Source: a virus. Taken from it: DNA of 64,000 bases. The notes below the pieces were generated by a model that was given only the letters and a program-made list of their open reading frames with translations, was not told the origin of the DNA and did not search any database. Position numbers and translations under genes: made by a program. Position 1 is the first letter of the stretch. The number at the start of each line of letters is the position of its first letter. The DNA lies in IMG/VR virus record IMGVR_UViG_3300017971_000201, positions 62,001 to 126,000 of that record; one strand, written 5' to 3'. Shown in pieces: positions 19,092-25,199 of this stretch.

Positions 19092-19991
19092 CTACAACCA
19101 GTTCAGCGCCTCGGCCGTAACAGGCTCGGCTCCCGTGTTCGAGAAAAAAGCCTGCCCCAGGTCGAGCGGGAACTCGAACTCGCAGGTGCAGAGACGGCCA
19201 GAACAGCTGACCTGAACGCTCGTGTCCACGTCGGCCTCCATCGCGTTGTAGACCTCGCGGAGGTGGTTCCGGTCGTCCTTGGGTAGCGCCTTCACCAGCT
19301 CCAGGTCTCGCTGCGGATCGCCGAGCGTGATCATCTGCTTCTGCTTCTGCGGAGGCTGGCCGTCAGCCCCGGGAACTTCGGTTTCGATCTCGAGCTGCTC
19401 GAGCCTGGCCAGGATCGCGTAGGACCGCAGATCTTTCTGGTTCAGGCTGAGGCCCGTGAGCTTCTCCTCGTGACCGGCCGTCAGCACGCGCACGATCGCC
19501 TTCCGGCCGGATCGACGGAGCGTGACCTCGACCCGCCGCTTCCCGACCCTGTCCTCGGGAACATCGGTCATCTTGATCGTCCGCAGGTCGAGCTGCTTGT
19601 TCTTGTTCATGTGGCCGCAGCGCGGGCACGGGCGCTCGAACTTGTAGATGTCGCCTACCGAGCACCGGCGGAGGAAGATCCGCATGGCGAGCCGATCGGA
19701 CGACGTGATCGGCAGACCGACCGGCAGTGTGTCTCCGATGATCGCCTTGATCTTCTCCGGGTCGGTGACGTCGCCGATCTTCTCGCAGCAGGCCGAGAGG
19801 AACATGGTCGTCCTCTCGTGAACGAGAAGCTCGTCATCGTCCATGACGTCTTCCTCGTAGCCCTTCATCTCCCGGAGAATGACGGTCTTGTGGACCTTGC
19901 CCTGCTCGTCCACGTAGCCGCAGGGGAGCCGGTACTGCCCCCTGCCCTTGCCGAACACTTCCACCCCTGGAACATCAACGATCCCTGGCAC
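19092..19991 (-). CDS. T4 gp26-like baseplate/tail assembly protein with zinc site
   Basis: 299 residues, GTG start directly after the TAG of the RHH gene. It has a Cys motif C-P-R-C-G at about residue 121 and further C-x-G-x-L-C-x-C near residue 265, which may form a zinc site. The length, the Cys motif and the position directly upstream of the tape measure fit the T4 gp26-like baseplate or tail-assembly proteins of T4-like phages, including cyanophages. The C-terminal FEFPLDLGQAFF segment is also like that family. Assignment by pattern only. Confidence 0.5.
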   Translation of the reverse strand: MPGIVDVPGVEVFGKGRGQYRLPCGYVDEQGKVHKTVILREMKGYEEDVMDDDELLVHERTTMFLSACCEKIGDVTDPEKIKAIIGDTLPVGLPITSSDRLAMRIFLRRCSVGDIYKFERPCPRCGHMNKNKQLDLRTIKMTDVPEDRVGKRRVEVTLRRSGRKAIVRVLTAGHEEKLTGLSLNQKDLRSYAILARLEQLEIETEVPGADGQPPQKQKQMITLGDPQRDLELVKALPKDDRNHLREVYNAMEADVDTSVQVSCSGRLCTCEFEFPLDLGQAFFSNTGAEPVTAEALNWL

Positions 19992-20477
19992 CTATGCCTC
20001 CTTCTCGAGCGCGTACCTCGCCAAGCGCTCGACGATCTCTGGATCCTCGGCCAGCACCTTGAGACCGTCGGCGACGGTCCATCCCCAACGCTGGCAGAAG
20101 GTGAACAGCCTGTCGTGGGCCTCGCTCGAGATCGCCACCCGAACGACGTCCGTGCCCTCCCCTCCGTTGCCCCTGTGGGCCACGTAGGAGCGCAGGAGAG
20201 CCTCGATCACGGCAGAGATGGTCCCGTGCCCCTCCTCCTTGATTTTGGCCTCCAGAGCGCCCCGGAGGACGTGTGAGAGCTGCATGTTGGTCCGCCGGCC
20301 GGCCGGGTGCTCTCGCGCGGGCGCTGGCAGGCGTCGGTCCCCATCGAGCCACTCCAGCACGACCTGGCGGATGACCTCGGTCTGTGAGCGGCCCGTCTCC
20401 TCGCAGTAGGCCGCGAGGGTGTCGTCTAAGTCTTCTGGTATGACGAAGTTAAGACGCGGCTTCAGGATGGCTTCCAT
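19992..20477 (-). CDS. Ribbon-helix-helix type DNA-binding protein
   Basis: 161 residues from the ATG preceded by GAGGAG at 8-9 nt; a start 13 codons upstream is possible but lacks a binding site. The segment RLNFVIPEDLDDTLAAYCEETGRSQTEVIRQVVLEWL is a classic ribbon-helix-helix pattern (beta strand, then two helices with G-R-S-x-T-E-V-I-R). A second possible copy lies in the C-terminal half (VRVAISSEAHDRLFTFCQ...). RHH proteins bind DNA as dimers and act as repressors. Its presence inside the tail operon is unusual; it could regulate late genes or serve as a copy-capping antitoxin for the zeta-like kinase nearby. That link is inference. Confidence 0.6.
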   Translation of the reverse strand: MEAILKPRLNFVIPEDLDDTLAAYCEETGRSQTEVIRQVVLEWLDGDRRLPAPAREHPAGRRTNMQLSHVLRGALEAKIKEEGHGTISAVIEALLRSYVAHRGNGGEGTDVVRVAISSEAHDRLFTFCQRWGWTVADGLKVLAEDPEIVERLARYALEKEA

Positions 20478-20538
20478 GAGGGGATTCTCCTCACTTGAGG
20501 AGGCATTCTGCCTCATGGAACCTGAAGGCGCAACCCCT

Positions 20539-21066
20539 CTACACCTGGGGCACGGGCAGCGGCAGGATCTCGACCCGCTCGACCGAGAGGGTCAGCTCCT
20601 CCATCACGACCTCGGAGCCGGAGGCGTCCAGGTCGGTCGCCGGCCGCCATGTGGACGGGATGCAGTCACGCAGCCAGAGCATCCGCTGTGGAATCCGCTT
20701 CTGGTTCCGGGTCTGGACGACGATGAGACTCCGCCGGGGCGCGACGCGGCCCCAGACGACCTGCTGGAACCAGAGCCACATGTCGAGGTTCGTGTTGAAG
20801 ACCGCGAAGCGGATCGTGCACTCGCCGCCAGCGACGTAGCCCTGCGGCACGTGGTGCGTGAACGGCCAGTTCCCCTCGCGGATGTCCTTCATGTCCACTG
20901 TCATCTCGGGGATCGAGATCGACTGGAAGCCGACGTAGCTCCCGTTGTTGATCGCGCTCTGGACGGCCTTGACCGGAAACGCGGTGGGGAAGACGCCGGC
21001 AACGGGAACATCCAGCAACGCGAAGTTGTGGCTCAGGAGCGGATCACTGTTCACCGATCTAGCCAT
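20539..21066 (-). CDS. Tail tube protein paralogue (gp19-like)
   Basis: 175 residues. It shares with the tail tube gene at 23787-24272 an N-terminal MAR start, a central beta-sandwich plan, the pattern L-R-D/E-C-x-P-S followed by D-x-D-A-S/T-G-S-E-V and E-L-T-L near the C-terminus. These features fit the T4 gp19 tail tube family. With two paralogues, one probably builds the tube and the other caps or initiates it (for example as a tube terminator or baseplate tube-initiator such as gp48/gp54), but which is which cannot be told. Confidence 0.75.
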   Translation of the reverse strand: MARSVNSDPLLSHNFALLDVPVAGVFPTAFPVKAVQSAINNGSYVGFQSISIPEMTVDMKDIREGNWPFTHHVPQGYVAGGECTIRFAVFNTNLDMWLWFQQVVWGRVAPRRSLIVVQTRNQKRIPQRMLWLRDCIPSTWRPATDLDASGSEVVMEELTLSVERVEILPLPVPQV

Positions 21067-21075
21067 GGCGCCATC

Positions 21076-22935
21076 CTACCGCGTCTTGAGCTTGCGCCGC
21101 TTCCCCTTCTTCGGCCGGATGCCCAGACCGCCGAGCACCTTCTTCTTGAGGTGCTCGGGCGCTCCAGCCAGCTGAGCCTCGAGCCACGCCTTGCCCTTTG
21201 GGTTCTCGAGCGGCTTCGCCAGGATCCGCGTGGCGAACCGGTGCATCCTCGGCTCGATCTCGGTGCGGAACTCGACGCTGCTCGTGTCGTACGTCCCCTT
21301 GTTCTCGATCTCGTAGTAGCGGTGACCGAACTTCTGCTTGTAGACCTGGGCGGCCTTCGCCACCGCCTTGTGCGAGGCGACCACATCTGCGTCAGGAACC
21401 GTCCGTCCCCGTGCTTGGTTGCGGGCGCGGGCAACGTCGAGAGGGGTGACCACCATCACCATGGAGCAGTCGTAGCCGAGGTCTTCGAGCGCCCTCTTGC
21501 CTTTCAGGATGTAGGTGGGGTTCTTGGCGGTGCCATCGACGACCATGCCGAGCCGCCCGCGCGCGAATTGCTCGCGCTGATTCATCATCGTGTACCACGA
21601 GCGGTCGTGCAGCTCCTTCCCGATCGATGGGAACTTGGGGTTGTCAGTCGGTAACTGGAAGGCCGTCTTGAGATCGATGCCCTTCTGCCGTACGCGCCAG
21701 GCGAAGATCTCGTCCATGCTCAGCGCCTTGAGCCCGAAGGCTGCGCCGAGCTGGCTGCCGAGCTTCCCGAACATCGTGCCGGCGGTGAAGCTCTTGCCCG
21801 AGTTGTGGTGGACGGCTCCCTCGGCCACGTAGTTCGCCCAGCGCGGCACGGTCAGGTCGTAGTAGACCCCCTCACCCGCTGGCTTGATCGTCCGCACTCG
21901 TTTCCACATGCTATGATAACGGCATGACGCCACAGCAGCTTGATGAGATGGAGCGCCTCTACCAAGAGGGCTGGAACTCGGTCCAGCTCGGTCTTCGCTA
22001 CGACCGAACGCCGCCGACGATCCGCTACCACCTACGGAAGCGCGGTGCGACGGTGCGCTCCCGTGGAGAGGCGAACCGGCTCCGCGCCCCGAGCGCGCGC
22101 TGTCAGGTAGACGAAGCGAAACTGCGCGAGCTTCACGGTCGGGGTCTGAGAACGAGGGAGATCGGGTCTGCTCTTGGTGTAAGCGCGGAGACTGTTCGCC
22201 GCCGCCTGCGAGACCTGGGCATCGCTCGCCACCAGCGCGGAGCGCCTGGGGAGCGGAATCGTCACTGGCAGGGGGGCCGCATCGTGGACGACGATGGCTA
22301 CGTGCTCGTCCACCGACCGGATCACCCGTTTGCGACGAAGGCCGGCTACATGCGCGAGCACCGGCTGGTGATGGAGGCGCACCTGGGTCGCTACCTTGAT
22401 CCGTCTGAGGTTGTCCACCACGCAGACAAGAACCCGCAGAACAATGCGCCGTCGAACCTGAAGCTCTACGCGACGAACGCAGAGCATCTTCGGGACGAAC
22501 AGACCGGAGTTCCGAAGAACGTGTCACCGGAAGGTCGCCGCAGGCTGCAAGCCGCTGGTCGCAAGAGTGGCGCAACTCGGAGAGCGAAAGCCAGCCGGAA
22601 GGCGTCAGGAAGCGGTGCTCGTCAGTCACGGTGACGCGCGACCCGTCCTCCAGCTCGATCTCGTGCAGCTCCGCCACACCCTTCACAAACGGCGCGTTGC
22701 ACTCGACCGGCTCGAACCCATCCGGTGTCAGTGCAAGTACGGTGATCGGCCCTCCGCGCTCGGCCAGCGCGTCTACGCGCTCCTCCAGTCCCGTACGCGG
22801 ATCGAGGATCTTCGTGTGCGGCGCGATGCAGCCCATACCGCCGCCGAGGAAGATCACCTTGAGGATGTGCGGATCGAAGACGCCTTCGTGCAGGCTCCGG
22901 GCAGCTGCCGGAACGATCCGCTCGAACAGGCACAC
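21076..22935 (-). CDS. Zeta-toxin-like P-loop kinase, interrupted by an intein in Walker A
   Basis: 619-residue precursor from a GTG at 22935, one base after the upstream stop; splicing would leave 276 residues. N-extein (35 residues) ends K-V-I-F-L-G-G-G-M-G and the C-extein begins S-G-K-S-F-T-A-G, so the intein splits the Walker A motif GGGMG|SGKS. The C-extein contains V-V-D-G-T-A-K-N-P and V-T-P-L-D-V-A-R-A-R-N-Q-A-R-G-R, as in zeta toxin/AAA-type kinases that phosphorylate small molecules. The enzyme is inactive until the intein is removed. Role in a tail operon is unknown. The long upstream in-frame extension to 23112 is a shadow of the preceding gene. Confidence 0.75.
   Translation of the reverse strand: MCLFERIVPAAARSLHEGVFDPHILKVIFLGGGMGCIAPHTKILDPRTGLEERVDALAERGGPITVLALTPDGFEPVECNAPFVKGVAELHEIELEDGSRVTVTDEHRFLTPSGWLSLSELRHSCDQRLAACGDLPVTRSSELRSVRPEDALRSSRRASGSTAHCSAGSCLRGGQPQTDQGSDPGAPPSPAGARACSRPSSQTGDPVGGRARSHRRPRCGPPASDDSAPQALRAGGERCPGLAGGGEQSPRLHQEQTRSPSFSDPDREARAVSLRLPDSARSGRGAGSPLHGSAPSHRASVGGSGSSAAFGRSEDRAGPSSSPLGRGAPSHQAAVASCRYHSMWKRVRTIKPAGEGVYYDLTVPRWANYVAEGAVHHNSGKSFTAGTMFGKLGSQLGAAFGLKALSMDEIFAWRVRQKGIDLKTAFQLPTDNPKFPSIGKELHDRSWYTMMNQREQFARGRLGMVVDGTAKNPTYILKGKRALEDLGYDCSMVMVVTPLDVARARNQARGRTVPDADVVASHKAVAKAAQVYKQKFGHRYYEIENKGTYDTSSVEFRTEIEPRMHRFATRILAKPLENPKGKAWLEAQLAGAPEHLKKKVLGGLGIRPKKGKRRKLKTR
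21912..21917 (+). promoter_or_regulatory. -10 hexamer TATGAT, leaderless-type promoter for the HNH gene
   Basis: TATGAT sits exactly 6 nt before the ATG at 21924, so transcription would start at or next to the start codon. No convincing -35 was found, and no Shine-Dalgarno exists between it and the ATG. This supports independent plus-strand expression of the HNH gene from inside the intein. Confidence 0.5.
21924..22634 (+). CDS. HNH homing endonuclease encoded antisense inside the intein
   Basis: 236 residues, complete on the strand opposite to the intein that contains it. Two helix-turn-helix-like segments at about residues 3-42 and 54-95 (the second: R-E-I-G-S-A-L-G-V-S-A-E-T-V-R-R-R-L) are followed by an HNH domain: M-R-E-H-R-L-V-M-E near residue 140, E-V-V-H-H-A-D-K-N-P near 161 and N-L-K-L-Y near 178. 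This is the usual order of phage HNH homing endonucleases with NUMOD-like DNA-binding units. The tail is basic. Its last about 20 codons are antisense to intein block B. It likely cuts intein-free kinase alleles so that the intein is copied in. Confidence 0.85.
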   Translation: MTPQQLDEMERLYQEGWNSVQLGLRYDRTPPTIRYHLRKRGATVRSRGEANRLRAPSARCQVDEAKLRELHGRGLRTREIGSALGVSAETVRRRLRDLGIARHQRGAPGERNRHWQGGRIVDDDGYVLVHRPDHPFATKAGYMREHRLVMEAHLGRYLDPSEVVHHADKNPQNNAPSNLKLYATNAEHLRDEQTGVPKNVSPEGRRRLQAAGRKSGATRRAKASRKASGSGARQSR

Positions 22936-22936
22936 G

Positions 22937-23470
22937 CTAGTACAGGTTCTTGCCGCGCTGCTTGTCCGCCGCGTCGGCACAGGACTCCGCAGCCTTGGCC
23001 GCCGCACGGAGCGACGAGACCAGAGCCTTGTGCTTGGGCTCCATCTTGGAGAGTCCGGGGTCCTTCCAGCGCTTCTTCTCGGCCCACATCCGCTCGCATG
23101 TCGTGGCCGCATCCTCGAGCGCGTACTGGAGATCGCGCTTGTTGATGTAGCGACGGGGCATCATGCCCATCATCTCGTGGAGAGGGTTGCGGCCGTCGTC
23201 CTGATCCTGTTCCTGCTCGGTCAGGCCGGCCAGCTTGTCGAACTGTCCCATCGTGTCCTCCTGGGCGCCCTTACCCTTCATGCGAACGATGGCAAAGCCC
23301 GCCCTCTTGAGGGCACTTCGGATCGCGAGCACCTTGTCGTACGGCTTGGTGAACTTCTCACCATGCTGCAAAGCCTTCAGGAGAGCGGCGTCCACCTCCT
23401 TGCGCTTGGCGATCTTCTCGCCCGCGTTCTTGGCCTCAACCAGTCCCGCCCTCTCGTCGAAGTGCCCCAC
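22937..23470 (-). CDS. Tail-operon protein, unknown (helical)
   Basis: 177 residues, GTG start with GAGGAG upstream. Charged and helical throughout with many Lys, Glu and Ala; contains E-D-A-A-T-T-C-E-R-M-W-A-E-K-K-R and a C-terminal Ala-rich helix with A-A-D-K-Q-R-G-K-N-L-Y. No membrane segment or signal. It lies between the two tail tube genes, before the zeta-like kinase, in the same operon. May be a tail assembly helper; no motif supports a specific job. Confidence 0.6.
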   Translation of the reverse strand: MGHFDERAGLVEAKNAGEKIAKRKEVDAALLKALQHGEKFTKPYDKVLAIRSALKRAGFAIVRMKGKGAQEDTMGQFDKLAGLTEQEQDQDDGRNPLHEMMGMMPRRYINKRDLQYALEDAATTCERMWAEKKRWKDPGLSKMEPKHKALVSSLRAAAKAAESCADAADKQRGKNLY

Positions 23471-23485
23471 CGCCGCTCCTCTACG

Positions 23486-23746
23486 TCATCCCTGGATGGC
23501 CTGGTCAAGGTGATCAATGGCCGTACTCACCGCACCTCTGGCTCGCATCGCTTTGTGCACGCGACGATCGAGCGATTGGCGTGCGCCAGGCTTGGCGACC
23601 TTGAGCTGCTTGCGGACCAGGGCCTCGATCGTCTTCAGCCTGTCGCCAATTCCCTCCAGCGAGGACTTGGCCGACATGAGCGAGGACACCGCCGCCTCGG
23701 CTTCCACAAGCGACTCATCCTCGATCACGCGATCGAACAGGCTCAT
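23486..23746 (-). CDS. Small helical protein after tail tube, unknown
   Basis: 86 residues, ATG start with a weak GAGAAAG element. Nearly all alpha-helical with heptad-like spacing of Leu, Ile and Val (IGDRLKTIEALVRKQLKVAK), a likely coiled coil. Follows the tail tube gene by 40 nt. Small helical proteins here are often tail tube or tape-measure chaperones. Not recognised beyond that. Confidence 0.55.
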   Translation of the reverse strand: MSLFDRVIEDESLVEAEAAVSSLMSAKSSLEGIGDRLKTIEALVRKQLKVAKPGARQSLDRRVHKAMRARGAVSTAIDHLDQAIQG

Positions 23747-23786
23747 AATCTTTCTCTCGGTTGATTGGTCTGCGCTGACCCCGCGC

Positions 23787-24272
23787 TTACGCGGAGATGA
23801 TCTCGACCTCCAGCTCCTCGAGAGTGAGCGTCAGCTCTTGGAGCGCGACCTCGGAACCGGTAGCGTCCTTGTCGGCCATCGGCTTGACCGTGGACGGCCA
23901 GCACTCGCGCAGGCGCATGATCCGGGAGGGCGACCCGTCGATCCCGAACTCGTCGGTGATGTGGAACTCCATGATCATCAGGTCGGAGCGGTAGGTCTCC
24001 GCTGAACCGTTGATCACGTCGATGATCCACTTGTAGAAGTCGGACTCCCGCTGGACCGTGCCCTTCATCAGCTGGCACTCGCCGACGGTCTGGATGCCGG
24101 GGAACTTCCGGGTCCAGCGGTACACGCCCTCGCGGTACTCCGCCGGATCGATGCTGACCTCGGGGGTCGAGACCGTGGAGAACCCGGCGACGGGGTCGAG
24201 ATGCCCGCCGGCCGGGTCCACGACGTGGAACCTGTAGTTCAAATACGGATCTGTACTTGCAGCGCGGGCCAT
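23787..24272 (-). CDS. Tail tube protein (T4 gp19-like)
   Basis: 161 residues. Order of elements fits gp19-family tubes: N-terminal N-Y-R-F-H-V-V, then F-S-T-V-S-T-P-E-V, a D-F-Y-K-W-I segment near the middle, L-R-E-C-W-P-S and D-A-T-G-S-E-V-A-L-Q-E-L-T-L at the C-terminus. It would normally follow the sheath gene directly, but here an endonuclease gene is between them and its stop overlaps the tube ATG (TAATG). The N-terminal six residues MARAAS are identical to those of the endonuclease. Confidence 0.85.
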   Translation of the reverse strand: MARAASTDPYLNYRFHVVDPAGGHLDPVAGFSTVSTPEVSIDPAEYREGVYRWTRKFPGIQTVGECQLMKGTVQRESDFYKWIIDVINGSAETYRSDLMIMEFHITDEFGIDGSPSRIMRLRECWPSTVKPMADKDATGSEVALQELTLTLEELEVEIISA

Positions 24273-25171
24273 TAGCTCACCCTCCGTGCGTTGGTCTTGT
24301 CGAGGATACCTTGTCGATCGCGAAGCTCACGGTAGGTAAAGCCAAGCGAATTGAGCTTCCGTTCGTCCCAGATGGAGAACGGCAGGCTTGGATGGTCCTG
24401 CGTGAAGGCTTCGATCAGGCGATCCTGAGTCTTAGTCCGCCGACCCTTCACATCGATGAGGTTGACCAGCGCGCCGTCATCGTCATAGACCCAGAAATCA
24501 GGCGTGTACCTGCGAGGCTTGCCGGACCGGGTTCGCAAACTGTCGAGGTCGTAGCTGGTCACCTCGTAGATCCAGGTCAGCGCTTGCTGATCGAGCCACC
24601 AGGCCGCGAGCACCTCCCACGAGGATCGCATCAGGAACTCGCGGCCGAGCCTGTCGGTGAACGACCACTTCTTCCCGCGATGGTTGAACCCCTGCGGCCG
24701 GAGCCTGGCTCCAACCCGATGCAGCAAGAGATTGATGCCGGTAAGCGACATCCTGTAGTACTTGGCAAGCTCGGTGGTCGTGCGTCCTGCCGCATAAGCG
24801 GCGGCGATCTCGCGCTCCTTCGCGTCCGACCACCGCTTGTTCCGGTGGCCGGTCGCATCGCGCTCAACGCCAGCAGCGCGCAGCGTGTCGTAGACGCAGT
24901 CCTGCCCAACACCCAGTGCTGCCGCGATCTTAGGACCGCTCTCGCCCGATTGGTAGCGGCGTACGACCTCCGACCGCCGCTTCTTATCGAACTTGACGTG
25001 CCCCATGTTCTTCCGCAGCCGCTTGAGGCCCAGCTTCGAGGCCCGCGTCCGAACAGCCATAGGAGATCGACCTGGCAGCCGGTCAGCGCACCACGACGGA
25101 CCGTGGTCGGGGTACGAGGCGCGAAGCACCTCGTCCTCCTCCCTCGTCCATCTGGACGCTGCACGAGCCAT
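24272..25171 (-). CDS. PD-(D/E)xK homing-type endonuclease with helix-turn-helix repeats
   Basis: 299 residues. N-terminal half has three DNA-binding segments: a Myb/SANT-like one (W-T-R-E-E-D-E-V-L at residues 8-16) and two helix-turn-helix units (about 64-100 and 113-150). The C-terminal half has nuclease residues in the usual order: M-R-S-S-W-E (E186), Y-T-P-D-F-W (P224-D225) and L-I-D-V-K-G (D240-V241-K242), i.e. a PD-(D/E)xK core. Such proteins are free-standing homing endonucleases in phages. It sits between sheath and tube genes, with AGGAG upstream, and its first six residues copy those of the tube gene it displaced. Confidence 0.75.
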   Translation of the reverse strand: MARAASRWTREEDEVLRASYPDHGPSWCADRLPGRSPMAVRTRASKLGLKRLRKNMGHVKFDKKRRSEVVRRYQSGESGPKIAAALGVGQDCVYDTLRAAGVERDATGHRNKRWSDAKEREIAAAYAAGRTTTELAKYYRMSLTGINLLLHRVGARLRPQGFNHRGKKWSFTDRLGREFLMRSSWEVLAAWWLDQQALTWIYEVTSYDLDSLRTRSGKPRRYTPDFWVYDDDGALVNLIDVKGRRTKTQDRLIEAFTQDHPSLPFSIWDERKLNSLGFTYRELRDRQGILDKTNARRVS

Positions 25172-25199
25172 GTCTGTCTCCTATCCTTGCCCGACCCGC

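Larger units (their letters stand above)
21802..22830 (-). mobile_element. Intein with antisense HNH gene (343 residues)
   Basis: Boundaries are clear from the extein sequence: Cys-1 at 22830-22828 (C-I-A-P-H-T-K-I-L-D-P), final His-His-Asn at 21804-21802, Ser+1 of the extein at 21801. Block B reads T-V-T-D-E-H-R-F-L-T near intein residue 69, and the C-terminal block is V-Y-Y-D-L-T-V-P-x-x-x-x-Y-V-A-E-G-A-V-H-H-N. All residues needed for splicing are present. The middle (about 220 residues) has no LAGLIDADG or HNH on this strand; it is a low-complexity Ser/Arg/Pro/Gly sequence because it is the reverse strand of the HNH gene at 21924-22634. Confidence 0.85.
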
